Shown here: positions 12,061 to 22,787 of the stretch, piece after piece
How positions within the stretch are numbered: the first letter of the stretch is position 1
Layout of the letters: every line of letters starts with the position of its first letter
Assembly (NCBI GenBank): GCA_030248225.1
Contig: JASANE010009957.1
Coordinates: 24,891 to 88,890, forward strand
Source: Trileptium ribeirensis
Taxonomy: Eukaryota > Nematoda > Enoplea > Enoplida > Thoracostomopsidae
DNA: 64,000 bases
Direction: 5' to 3'
Translations under genes and position numbers: made by a program
The notes under the pieces: generated by a model
Databases searched by the model: none
What the model was told of the DNA's origin: nothing
The model's input: the letters and a program-made list of their open reading frames with translations, nothing else

Positions 12061-12275
12061 AGAACTGTCCCAGCTCGGAGGCGGGACCAGTCGAGTCGTT
12101 TGCTCGTAAAGTTCGGTTGGTTTTGGCGGTTGTCGCCATTGTTGGTTTCTCTCCCGCTTTTGTCTTGTTTTTCGGCTTTTCGTTTCGCCCGGGGAGCTTT
12201 TCGGCATGCAGCCGTGCGGAAGAGACCCGCCCGGGGTTTTCCGATACTTTTAAACTTTTGCTCGAGTTCAGGACC

Positions 12276-12346
12276 AGGGGCAGCCCTTGCGGGTGCTGGG
12301 ACGTCCGTTGGATGCCTCGCGCTCCCGTAAGTGCTGCGCCCGCGCT
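12276..12346 (+). repeat. 71-bp direct repeat, copy 1, with embedded GTAAGT
   Basis: It starts AGGGGCAGCCCTTG and ends GCTGCGCCCGCGCT. It differs from copy 2 (12743-12813) at 5 of 71 positions by eye. Both copies contain CCCGTAAGTGC, a good 5' splice-site sequence, at the same place. Confidence 0.85.
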
Positions 12347-12742
12347 GGGATGTGGGTTGAGCCTCGGACAAATTGTAATCAAAATCATGCCAAAATTGCA
12401 ACAAAAAATGGAAGGTACCCTCGTTCTCGACTGGTTCCCCACCCCCTGGGTTGATTTTATCGTTCATGCTCAGGGGGTGAATTGTTCCGTGCACTATAAC
12501 GTGTTGCGTTGTTGTTTGATGGCACATCGCTAAATTTCGGAGTAGGCGTTTTCTATCAGCAGTGTCTCTGGGTTAAATTGACTCAAGCGATCGTCAGGCG
12601 AACTTTTAAATAAAAGAATTCTAGTGCCGCATCCTGGAAGTTATTGTTGTCTCGGGTGGACTCCTCGACAGCGGACGCGTGGAGGAGTTCCACCCGAGGT
12701 TCCTCCCAGAGTTCCAAAATTTTCATGTGTAGATCTAGAAAT

Positions 12743-12813
12743 AGGGGCAGCCCTTGTGGGTGCTGGGGCGTCCGCCGGATGCCTCGCGCCCCCGTAAGTG
12801 CTGCGCCCGCGCT
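12743..12813 (+). repeat. 71-bp direct repeat, copy 2
   Basis: Partner of 12276-12346, offset by 467 bases. Four of the five differences leave copy 2 with G or C. Upstream of it, CCTCGACAGCGGACGCGTGG and the following bases form part of another GC-rich palindromic segment. Confidence 0.85.
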
Positions 12814-12900
12814 CCTGCGGTGCAGTCAGACAAATTAGCAAATTTCTAGGGTCAGGAATAGTGACCGTTTCGAGTTTGATCGCGGCAAGGTCCTAAGAAC

Positions 12901-13939
12901 AAACTTTGGGTCGAGGGTTCCGCGTTTCTAAAAGAGCCCTAGCTGGCTCACCGGGCATCATTTCGTCATCCCCATTTAAGCCGGCACTCGTTAAAAGACA
13001 GCAACTCCCAGTAATTCTTAGATTAGCTTCGGGACCGGCTGAGCCAAGAACGGTGCCCGTGTTCTAAGAAACCTCGTTTCTGAGGGTAGGCAATGTTCTT
13101 TCGATCAAAAAAAAGGGAGAAAGGGTAATATCATAGGGTGCGAAGAATTCCTCTTAAATCATAACTTAGGTAGCGTTGGGGGGGTGCATTGTAGTAACAT
13201 TATAATAGTGATGCTTTCAAAATTTCTTTGTGTGTTGAATAATTATGTTATCAAAAGAGGGAGCGCCCCAAAATAAATATCTGACGTGTGCATTTTTGTA
13301 GGCGAAATAGCTTGATCTTGACCAGGTACCCCCAGTTGCGCGAAAACGTAGGTCCCTCTAAGGTATGTTGAATACTGTCTGACCCAACGTTTCTTCTAGT
13401 TACATCAAGGCCCCATTCAAATCATACGCAATTTCACCCCTGTAGTCAGTCTAAATTTTTAACGCTCCAGCTAACCCCGCTCGCGCCCGCATCCCAGCTC
13501 GCTCCACAAATGACTTGTTTCGGTGTCCAGGTTCCTAAGCGTATCAAGGCAAATATTTCCCCACCTTCCATATAATCCTCAAATACAGTAGACTGATAAG
13601 GACTAGTCAGCTGGGACTTGTGTCAAACTAGGATCAAACAAAACCTTTACAAAATGGGTTCCGCCGTTAGGAAATCTCGGCCCTGGCATAAGGCATAGGA
13701 TTCGATAACCGGAAATGAGGGAAAGACGGGTCCGCCCTGTTACCTGTGAGCAGGCTTAGGGGATGACCCTCCCTCAAGGGGACCTCCATACCACTAGACA
13801 CGCGGGCCATTATAGGGGCCAGGCCGAACACCCTGGTAAACCCGCCGGCGGCCTACTAAGCTAAGCGGTTCCTATCGGTCTGACCAGAGTCCACCGGGTA
13901 ATCGTGTAAGCCGGGGTTGTCCGGGCACCACCGGGAACA
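12901..13939. other. GC-rich, retroelement-like sequence without a gene
   Basis: Mixed GC-rich segments continue the block to the left. No frame of note and no RNA gene was found. Confidence 0.3.
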
Positions 13940-14425
13940 TTGAGTGTGGTGCAGCTGGGATCCCTTAGGGCCAGAACTGGTCCTAGTACAAAGTACAAGA
14001 AGAATACGGGGAAATACTACAATAGTACTGAGATGACGGTAGAATGGGTAACGATAGAAATGCTGGTTGCCATGAAAGAGAATATACTCAACGGACAGGA
14101 TGGCACGCATTACAAAGACGAACAAGAAATATACAGCAGTGATTCAATGTGCCATCCGGATACAAAAAATTCTCAAAGAATTCCGCTGGTGAAATGTCTC
14201 AAGACGACACGGACATTGATGCATAATGTTCGGAAAATTATAGTCTTCCCAACGTACTCTGACGGTATTATTACAACACAGCTCCGAAAGTATATGTGGC
14301 AAGAGAAATTATCGAAGCGGGGGCTGGCATTAAAAACGTTATCAGTTCAAGCAGTCAACATATTCAAAGATGGCGCATCAGGGTGTAGCAACAGCGTTGC
14401 CTTCGACTTCCTAAATAGTAATTGA
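13940..14425 (+). CDS. 161-codon ORF of unknown function
   Basis: The longest + strand frame in this mosaic runs from ATG at 13940 to TGA at 14425. The product is hydrophilic and basic, with no signal peptide, membrane segment or motif I recognise. The DNA is purine-rich, like 9.6-11.1 kb, so it may be another piece of the same decayed element. Its openness could also be chance. I do not assign a function. Confidence 0.25.
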   Translation: MSVVQLGSLRARTGPSTKYKKNTGKYYNSTEMTVEWVTIEMLVAMKENILNGQDGTHYKDEQEIYSSDSMCHPDTKNSQRIPLVKCLKTTRTLMHNVRKIIVFPTYSDGIITTQLRKYMWQEKLSKRGLALKTLSVQAVNIFKDGASGCSNSVAFDFLNSN

Positions 14426-16523
14426 AATGAAGAAAAAATTGTGGGGAAAAGAGAATTTAAACGAGCAAAAGTCAAATTTGTTGGTTTATACACCATAATA
14501 AGACCCGATTTTTAAATACCATCCATGAGGTAGTACAGCGGTTCATGGATCGGATAGCGATGCAGCGTAAGTATCCAGCGCAGAACGAAATAGCAATGTA
14601 ACGGCGTAATGCTTGAGGATACTGAGAACTAAAGTAGTGGGTGCCTCTATTGCGAGAGCTTGAACTCTCCTACTGTTTCTCCTGCGCAGACAGTATGTGC
14701 CTCAGTAGCCTCAGATAGGAATGTAGCTAGGACATTGTATTCTGTTCCTCAGGTGCAAAACCCGTATTAATAATTAAATAAACGGTAAAGAAACTTGTAT
14801 TGCAAATACGATCTGGTCAACTATGCATGTTAATTCCTGGTGCTGAAAAAACATAAATTTAACCTTTAACGACACCGCCAACAGGATAATAACACTGTCA
14901 AGCAAACTTGCCAGGGATTTTTTAAATCATTGCCTTAAGAACCAAACATCGCGCTATATTCGACTCTGATGATAAACTTTGATGTTATTATAATAATTTT
15001 CTGTTTATGATGTCATAATGATTTTTTGTTTATCTTTAATGATTTGTCATTTTCAGACATTGGGTGACTCTCGGATTGAGAGAAAAATCCGGGCGGCTCT
15101 GAATGAAGAAATAAATCAAAAACAATTTCGGTATCCGATCCGATAGAAAGGTAATACAGCGCCAGTGTAATGCGCATTGTTATGCGCAGATGGTGGAGGG
15201 TCGTTCAAAACAATAAAAGGAGGAATCGCTGTTGCTAGATTCTGTCAGATTAACGAAGCAGGGAAACATGATGGTGCTCTCACTGGGTGGGACAAATTTA
15301 GGACTTCCGTATCTGACGTGCCGGGGTTCGCCAGGTAAAACGTCCCCTGTTAGCTCTCACATGAGGCGAGTAACCTAATGTGGCATAGCTCTCATGTAGC
15401 ATCAGTATAAGATGTCAGTATATGATATAAGGGATTCTGGAGGCGGCACAGGTGACCCTGGGGACAAGACGTTATATCATTAGAAAAAAGACAGCTCCGA
15501 GGTTCGGGACCCCGACTTAGGCCTACGCTTAGTGTATGTCTCATATAGAGACATAAGCTTAGGATAAAAAGGCATAGGCTTAGTATATCGAGATATATGC
15601 ATTACATTTTGCCCCATGAGGTTTAGCTTGGCCGAGCCGTCTATGAAACCTAAAAGATTACTTACGTTTTTAAAGTCATAGTTTATATTTCGGGATATTT
15701 TACATAGCTAGTATCCTTTACCTCAATATTGGACGATGGTTGATTTTTGGCGAAATTGGAATAACTGTCTGGGGTTTAGTAAGTGTAAGGGGTTTACCAG
15801 GCTACCGGGAGGGTTCACGGTCCGAACCCGCTCCAAATCCCTAAAATTTCGTAAAAACCTGGGTTTATCACTTTTTCATCTATTATATCCCTCCGTCCCT
15901 TCTGCGTCCGTGTGTTTTAGTTTTTCTTGTTTTCGCATTTTGTTTTGTTTTAAAGCTAATTTGCGTAATTAGCATTATTTTCGTTTAGTAGCTAACATGT
16001 TAGCTTCTCTTTAGTTTTCTGATTTCAGTCTTAGACGAACTTTCGCAGAGTAGGGTAGCACGCCCACGCATCGTTATCGATCCGCTTGAATTATACGTCA
16101 TAGTTTTGGATTTTTTTGGTTGTCAGTTTTTGACTAAGTTAATCGCCAGGCGAACTACTAGTTCTGGGTTTCTTGCCATTATTTAATGTTTGATTGGAAT
16201 TACCTAGCTACTACGCTACGTTGCTTTTGAACTTCAACTGAAGTTTGAGTTTATATATGTGAACCGGCTTTGGTTTTGACTTTTGCGGATCTGATAGATG
16301 AATGCTAAACGTAAGTGAACCGCTGCTGCTCATCTGGTTATGGGGATAGCAACAAGTCTAACCCAACTTTGCAATCATTAACGTTGAGCTTACGGTACTA
16401 CACAAATAGGCATTTACTAAATTATTAATTTACTTTATTCCTACTATATTTCCGAATTAAACTTGAGAGAGAGCAAGAGCGTTAATTAATAATAACCGTA
16501 CTCGAATTAACACGCGCTTAGCT
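14426..16523. other. retroelement-like mosaic, no gene
   Basis: No supported coding region. At 15515-15590 are TTAGGC-like words and a small palindrome (TGTCTC ATAT AGAGACA). At 16140-16180, TCGCCAGGCGAACTACTAG resembles the segment near 12590. A 78-codon frame at 15736-15972 has no recognisable content. Confidence 0.35.
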
Positions 16524-16890
16524 GATCCGTCCGGCAGCAGGAACGTTAACATAAGAAACGTAAATAGTATAATTCTAAGACCTTAGGATAAAGTAATCAA
16601 ATAAACGTACGAGTCAATCCGTCCGGCGGGTACGTACCAACCCAAAAGGGAAGGTTATAAATATTAATTACTCAGGATCTATCAGTGATCCGTCCGGCAC
16701 TGGTAGCTCTAAGGAAACTAAGTAGTGTAATTCTAAGGAAGAGGTTAAGGTACTCAGATAAACGTGCGAGTTGATCCGTCCGGCGACTACGTACCAACCT
16801 CAAAAGAGGAAAGCATAATGAAGTACCATTGTAAATCTAAGACACCGGTAAGGTATTCAAATAAACGTGCGGGCTGATCTGTCCGGCAGT
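16524..16890 (+). repeat. tandem array with fixed core GATCCGTCCGGC
   Basis: The core occurs at 16524, 16616 (AATCCGTCCGGC), 16687, 16773 and 16876 (GATCTGTCCGGC), with steps of 92, 71, 86 and 103 bases. Each core is preceded by AT-rich sequence, usually with AATAAACGTGCGAG, and followed by ACGTACCAACCT-like words. The intervening sequence has drifted far more than the core, which suggests constraint on the core or recent gene conversion. Confidence 0.7.
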
Positions 16891-17100
16891 CTCGTACAAA
16901 CCTCACAAGAGTGTTGGGGTTGGTGCCTTTTCACACCTAAAATTTTTCAATTTCTATTTACAACACTGGGGCCGGCCTCCACTCCCGCCTTAGTATTCCC
17001 TGTCGTCCTCGGCATGGAATATGAGCGTATAATTGCGTAAAGTCTAAATATAACCTGTTACGTTAACCTAACTACTAGCTATGTATTTAACTCTAAATAT
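16891..17100. other. possible short LTR remnant
   Basis: TGTTGGGGTTGGTGCC at about 16913 and TACAACACTGG at about 16960 resemble the TG...CA ends of an LTR in miniature, followed by GGGGCCGGCC. With no second copy this stays a weak suggestion. Confidence 0.15.
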
Positions 17101-17324
17101 ATAAAATATATTAAACCTCTATAAATCTCAAAATTCCCCCCTACCATCATATCTCCCAAAACCCAAATTTTATACATATATACTTAAAAACCTCTTAAAA
17201 CTTATTCTTTCCTAAACACCCTATTTCCTAACACATATTTCATATTCACCCACCCTCTTTTACTATAAGTAAAATTACACCAAATTTCATTTTTTCTCCC
17301 TTTCCTACTTTTTCAACCAAAATT
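17101..17324 (+). other. almost G-free block
   Basis: Over these 224 bases I count a single G on the + strand (in TATAAGTAA), while A, C and T are all common. The next G comes at AATTCGGC. The block encodes nothing obvious. A second such block is at 18841-19200. Confidence 0.9.
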
Positions 17325-17784
17325 CGGCACTCTTGGGTTGGGGGGAAAAATCAGGGAATCGTCGTACAGCGATGATTTGGTACCATTCGACTCAGCTCGA
17401 CGAGGCGAGTTCAACGGTACCAAATTTGACCATATTCCAACAACTTTGAAATTTTTCAAATTTTGCCCTCAGTACTAAGGGGGACCCGGTACTTTGAAAA
17501 ATCGAGAAAAAATTTTTATGAGCAAAATAGACATAAGTAGCATAGATACACGCAGAATGACGAGACAAATTCAACCGTTCCTTATTTATCATGATATTTT
17601 CACTCTTTAGCTAGTTATGGCTGAAAAACCATTTTTGAACTACTGAGCTCCACGAGAAGACTTCAACGATATAAAATGTTACCATATTCAAAATATATTT
17701 CTTAACTTTTAGGCTAATTTCAATAATATATTAACTAATCACATTAAATATAGTAATGGCTGCCCGCGGACGCCCAACAAATAA
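17325..17784. other. no gene seen
   Basis: AT-rich sequence between the G-free block and the transposase remnant. A 66-codon minus-strand frame (17392-17592) has no recognisable content. Confidence 0.4.
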
Positions 17785-18039
17785 AAGATTTATTGCAGAT
17801 ATCTTCATGCAACGGTCAATCATCACAACCGCCTGTTCGTTAACCCAGACAACGTCCATGCCCACACCCAGAACATCGATGGCCTCTGGGGAACCCTTAA
17901 GAGCTTCATGATGCGTCGACAAGGCATACCCGACACATTGTTCCACCGTACTTTGATCGAGTTTCAGTGGCGCCGCCGTTTCTCCCACAACATCCTCGGA
18001 GCTGTAGTGGGCCAAATTCGGGATCATCATCCTTTTTAA
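17785..18039 (+). pseudogene. Merlin/ISXO2-like transposase fragment (C-terminal DDE domain)
   Basis: Read in one + frame after a stop at 17782, this stretch encodes about 84 residues with no ATG start. Seen in order: VNHHNRLFVNPDNVHAHTQN, then NIDGLWGTLKSFM, then LIEFQWRRRFSHN. From family knowledge, the ISXO2/IS1595 transposase domain and its eukaryotic Merlin relatives have VNHS-x-F-(V/x)-P...G-x-HTN-x-IE-x-x-W-x-x-(L)K followed by L-x-E-(F/Y)-x-(W/F)R. The match in order and spacing is good. The usual acidic residue after I in the HTNxIE motif is Asp here. The N-terminal two thirds with the first catalytic Asp residues is absent and the fragment ends at TAA (18037), so it cannot be active. 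A 99-codon minus-strand frame over the same DNA (17731-18030) is its antisense. Confidence 0.75.
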
Positions 18040-18074
18040 TTGTAAGTTGTTATAATTTACGTTGCAATATAAAT

Positions 18075-18165
18075 GTTAGACTAAGCCTAAGCCTAAGCCT
18101 TAGACTAAGACTAAGCCTAAGTCTTAGACTAAGCCTGAGCCTTATACTAAGCCTAAGCCGGGGGG
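18075..18165 (+). repeat. degenerate TTAGGC/TAAGCC hexamer island
   Basis: The stretch is built from TAAGCC, TTAGAC and TAAGAC units in mixed phase, for example AAGCCTAAGCCTAAGCC. TTAGGC is the telomeric hexamer of many nematodes. It is flanked by the Merlin fragment on the left and a GC hairpin (18158-18188, GGGGGG paired with CCCCCC) on the right. Confidence 0.6.
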
Positions 18166-18189
18166 CTCCGCCCCCCCGGACCCCCCGTA

Positions 18190-18840
18190 CTAAGCTGTTC
18201 TCCCACTAAACCTAATCACGATATGACCAATGAAAAAATCCATCCATTTAAACGCATAAGAATTTCATTTAAAAATATCAGTTTTCGCTTGCATTGAAAG
18301 TATCGGGCTCCATATGTCGTTACCCTGACTACCTACGGACGTACCATACACCGTTCGATAGCGCATGGGATCTTCTATTTTATGTCCAAACTTGAGCCAA
18401 ATCGGTCCATTCAATAAAAAGTTATGGTAAAAAATGTAAAAAAACCCAAAATCCATATTTTTAAAAAAAATTCCGACCCCTCAAATTAGGGCCCCTTGCT
18501 GAAGCCTCCTTAAGAGTTAGAGCCCTGAAACCTTCTCCATTGGAAAGAGCGGGAAAAATTACCCCCCGGGGGGTTAGGGGCGGGGAGAATCTTAAAGCGA
18601 AGCTTTAGGAAAAAAATTGCCAGAAAAGCCTCCATATCCCCCAAAAATCCGAATAAAAGAATGTTGAATCAGCATATCGGAGGTTATACCTGAAAAGGGG
18701 TGACCCTGATCTCGAAGAGATCGGTTTTGGGGGTGAGAGATGATTGGGGGTCCAGACAATATGGGGGCTATACCTGAAAAGATGGTGGGCCCCTTCCCTG
18801 ATTTTTCCCCCCAAGCCAAGGAGGGCCCAAAATTCAAACC
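18190..18840. other. dispersed-repeat-like sequence, no gene
   Basis: Contains G-runs and C-runs (18520-18590, 18730-18800). Two overlapping minus-strand frames at 18592-18856 arise in this low-complexity sequence and show no domain. Confidence 0.35.
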
Positions 18841-19200
18841 CCTCCATCTCACCCAAAATTAAATCAATCTCCCTAAAATTTTCATATTTTTTCCCTGACT
18901 ACCCCTATTCATATATCTAATCTACCCCTTCCCCTCTCTCTACTTTTCATAAATTTCATTTTTTTATTAGAATCCCATTTGTCCACATTTTTCAAATACC
19001 TTCCATTTTTCCAAAACTTATTCCCTACTTCTCATATTTCTAGTACAAACTTCCCTACCTACCCCCATGACTATATTAAAATTTTACCACCCATCTCCCA
19101 CTACTTTTTCCAAACCACCCTTCCTTCTTTCACCCCATTTTCCTAATTTGTTTTTAAATTTTCATTTAATTTCTTTAAATACATATTATATATATTAAAA
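18841..19200 (+). other. second almost G-free block
   Basis: I count six G in 360 bases on the + strand, in a sequence rich in CCC, CTT and ATT. It is followed at about 19225 by GTACAGTACGGGGTACTGTT, a hairpin (AGTAC/GTACT), and then TCGGCGCCTGAACGG. Confidence 0.85.
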
Positions 19201-22200
19201 ATATAATATATTTTGTTGTGGCAATGTGTAGTACAGTACGGGGTACTGTTTGTCGGCGCCTGAACGGCGATGTGACTATTCACAACTATTTTACTTGTGT
19301 TTGGTATTGAATTTGGATTATTATGTTGTGGATGATTATGTTTTGAATTAGTTAGTTGGTGACCTAGCTAGGTGGGGGACGGAGTAGTAGTCAATATTAC
19401 GAGTTGTTTTATTTGGTATGCAGTGGTTGTCTAGTGCGCGAGTTGCGTTTGTATGTCAACGAGTTTTGGTTATTTGAAATATTTTTTATGTTTGAATCTC
19501 AAATTATGAGAGACATTTCCTTTAGAAGGTTCCTAGCTAGCGTTTTACAACGTACACTTATATTCGTTATATATCGCATAGTTGTAATGTACAAATTTTG
19601 TAATATCGATGTGTCTTGGTTATTAGATGAGGATTATTAGGAGAGTTAATTTTAATGTGTTGTGAATGATATTAGCGGTTTCCCTGAAGACTACTGCGTG
19701 TTATTCTAGCGTGTAGAGAGTGCTTCGTCACGTTTTAAAGTGTTTGGTAGAACTGCGAAGTGTTGATAATGTATCGTCATCAATTGCATTCAGTATTACG
19801 TTAGTTACGAGTACATTTTCTTAACGACTTTATGCGAGTTTTTCTCGGGTTTAACCTCATCATTCAGTAATGGCATGTCATAGCTATAGCTCGTTCAGGG
19901 GTTAAACAGGACGACAAATTAATATTTACGTTGATTGCTGCTATTTGTTACCTAAAGTGGTATATGTACGCGGAACGGTGAACATTAGCGTTGAGATTAA
20001 ATTAACGATAGTTTATCGACTTATTCGGCTCAGGAGAGTAGTATCTATTAATCTACGTAGCATCGTGTGTCGTACCTGCATATGGACCAACTGAATTATT
20101 AGTAGTGAGGAATTTTCGCTATACAGTGTTGTTTAACGGAACAGACTTTCAAATAAAAAGATCTAGTGTACGATGATTAATTTTCCAATTTGGGCAGTGA
20201 GTCTATCTGATCCCCGAGTCGTTTCTGGTGTCGATTCAACTGCATCTGGGTTTCTACGTGATATTACGTCTACGAAAATTCAATTGCGTGAGAGCAGTTC
20301 GAAAGTGATCAACCGTGAAGCCATCAAAGTGATCTGCTTGGTATACGGATTTTCCGGTTGGTAAACGTGTCGTGTAATACTTGTGTTTTATTAGTGTTAT
20401 TGGTATACAAGCGGAGTGCCATATTGCATAGGAGTTTCGATTCTGAACTCAAGAGGGCTAATGCTTTAGTTGAACGCACACCCGTTTACCCGCGTTGTTT
20501 TTACGAGAACCAGTGAAATCGACTTAGTCGTCGAAGGTCTCAGCGCGAATTGGCACTTCGCGGGAATAACGAATAAATAATTACTACTATTCGGCTGTTG
20601 TTGGTATTTCGAAAAGAGCGTAATAAAGCTACATCGGTGGGTGCTGAGCAGTTAAAATCGTCGAAGCAATTCTAAAACAGGAGACACTAGGATTTATTTA
20701 TCACCACTTCCCTGGTACGCCAGACCACGAACTTGCGCACCCCAACTGCTAGCGTGTAGGATTGTATATGGTGGCCAAAATTGTAATAAGATTCTAACTG
20801 TGTATTATAGTAGTTGCTGGGGGTTGGAGGAGCGTCGCGTAAGCACGAAGCTACACCACCGTCGAAAAATAGTAAGCTCCGACAAAGAGGACTTGGTAAT
20901 ACATACCCTAAATTAAAGTATTAGATAACTTACTCAGGATAATTGTGCGCTCAAATCTGAGATGGAGAAATAGCAAGGCTCACTCAACAAAGAGCAAAGT
21001 GAAATGGATCGAGTCTAAACTAAAATCTAACGGTGCTTTACAACTGAATGGCAAAGTTCTTCGTACTCGACAAGTCCTAAGTGGCAAAATTATTCAAGAG
21101 CAATATTGTCTGAGAGAAGCTTTAGTGGTGTTTCTCTGGCACGAGTGGTGAAAAGATCCGTATTTAACCAGGCATAGGCGGCTTACTTGGAAGCGTACTA
21201 AATAACGGGAACAGAACCGGTGTACAAATAAGATTGGCGTGTTATACTAACTGTTGAATATACATTCTAGCTTCGGCTGTGTTGATTTTATATCAGAACC
21301 AAAACCTGAGCTAATCGAACTAGTCACGCCGCAACGCCAAATAAATTAGGGCACGAGAAATAAAGTATACGCGCGCCAAGGAAAGACAGTACAATTCCCC
21401 ACCGGCGTACTACTGGCCACGCGTACCTACCGCACATCTTCGAGTCAAGAATCCCGCCCCAATTTAATAATCCGATAGCCGCCATAATAAATCATAGTCC
21501 ACCCCTACCCCCATAAAAACTCTATAAAATAACAGTAAGCTACCGAAGTCCCAAGTTCCAAAAATTGACAAAATTTATTTCAAAACTAATTTCTTTGTTA
21601 TACGTTTCTCCAACTATTTTAAACTATAAAATTCTAAAATTTAAAAACTTACTAAAATTTTCTTGTTTACTTATTTTATTTGCATATTTTCCACTCGTTT
21701 TGTTTATTAGCTAACCTATGCTTAATAGTCTTGAGTTTTAGTTTTCAGTTGCTGATTTTGATTTGTTGAGTCTGGTGTGATTTTACCGAGATTATCGGGC
21801 AGTGTAACGAACTACACGATTTATCTGTGTTATATATAGTTATTTTTGTATCTAGGCGACATAGCTACTCAATTATTGGTAGCTTGCCAGTTAACGGTGC
21901 TGCGGTTTATATTCGAATTATTTAGTGAGGCATTGTGTCAAAACTTATTTTTAACGCTACGAATTTGGTTTTACGTGCTTTTTCGAATATCTGGAGTAAC
22001 GGCGCAAAGAATTGCCTATATCCTTTACGACTGTAGAGTTTTGGTTTTTTGGAGTTGATTTTGCAATTAGAGCTAAAGAAGGAGTGAAGGCAGCTTCCAG
22101 GTGATATAGTTAAGTACCTTAACCTTGTTAATAATTAATCTCAGTAATATTAGGTTCTTATAAAAACGAAGTGGCATAAGTTATTAACAGGAGCGTTAAT

Positions 22201-22430
22201 ATAATAACGAATATGAGTTAGTAATATATATAATTTAGCCCCTTGTGTCGAGTGAGAAAGCCAGGACGAGAATATGAAGTGGGATATTTGGGTAGTAATG
22301 CGACTTGTTGGATCAGCAGATGAACGGTGCGGCTCAACAAGAAATCCTATTCTTGAGAAGACCGGGTGAGTAAGGGGTGTGGAACCGAATTACTTTATCG
22401 AGCACCACCTTATCCCAAATCGTCTGATAA
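19201..22430. other. retroelement-like mosaic, no gene
   Basis: TCGGCGCCTGAACGG at about 19252 faintly resembles a tRNA-Lys primer-binding site, but no LTR end CA precedes it. CTTTCAAATAAAAAGATCTAG near 20150 resembles the segment near 12600. Short frames (19404-19640, 20173-20364, 20945-21151, 21846-22058) carry no recognisable domain. 21480-21660 is C-rich and low in G. Confidence 0.3.
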
Positions 22431-22787
22431 GCCAGCCAGTCGGGGGCTTGTCTTTTTAGAAAAGTTCGACTGAATAGTAGTCGACCGCTACTACGCAGTA
22501 ATATTTAACGTAGTCTGCCAGCCAGTCGAGGACAGCATGTGTAATATAACCGGCAAGTATTAGCGTAAACCTAAGGTCTAGGTTGAGATAATCAAGTAAT
22601 TGTGCAGTGTGCCAGCCAGTCGAAGGTATTGCTGCATCAACTCACAAAAGCAGTATTACATTAGTAGCTAACTTAAACGTAACGAACTATCGCTCAAACC
22701 GTAACACAGTAAATAAATAACGTATTAGTTTAAAGGTAAGAATTTGGGGTCAGGTACTTAGTTACTTGTACAGTTACCAGCCAGTCG
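22431..22787 (+). repeat. tandem array with fixed core GCCAGCCAGTCG
   Basis: The core lies at 22431, 22517, 22611 and 22776 (ACCAGCCAGTCG), with steps of 86, 94 and 165 bases, the last about two periods. The layout matches the array at 16.5 kb: similar period, a GC-rich core in AT-rich spacers, and upstream words GAGATAATCAAGTAATTGTG against CAGATAAACGTGCGAG. The core sequence itself differs. Confidence 0.7.

Larger units (their letters stand above)
11161..12900 (+). mobile_element. retroelement-like, GC-rich block with promoter and polyadenylation signals
   Basis: From about 11.3 kb the sequence turns GC-rich. It contains a TATA box (12054-12060), two near-identical 71-bp segments (12276-12346 and 12743-12813) and an AATAAAA at about 12609 inside a stretch (CAGGCGAACTTTTAAATAAA) with relatives near 16.15 kb and 20.15 kb. 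These are the signals of a long terminal repeat or retroelement leader. No matching second LTR or pol gene is present, so the family cannot be named. Open frames on both strands at 11934-12533 (up to 197 codons, -) are attributed to the low stop density of GC-rich DNA. Confidence 0.35.

Noticed and set aside
11934..12533. Overlapping long ORFs on both strands (197 and 138 codons)
   Set aside because: They lie in GC-rich element DNA with few stops, overlap each other and carry no domain.
17731..18030. 99-codon minus-strand gene
   Set aside because: It is the antisense of the Merlin transposase remnant, whose + strand reading shows the family motifs.
19240..19275. Retroviral-type primer-binding site (TCGGCGCCTGAACGG)
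   Set aside because: No LTR end, no polypurine tract and no second LTR; similarity is short.
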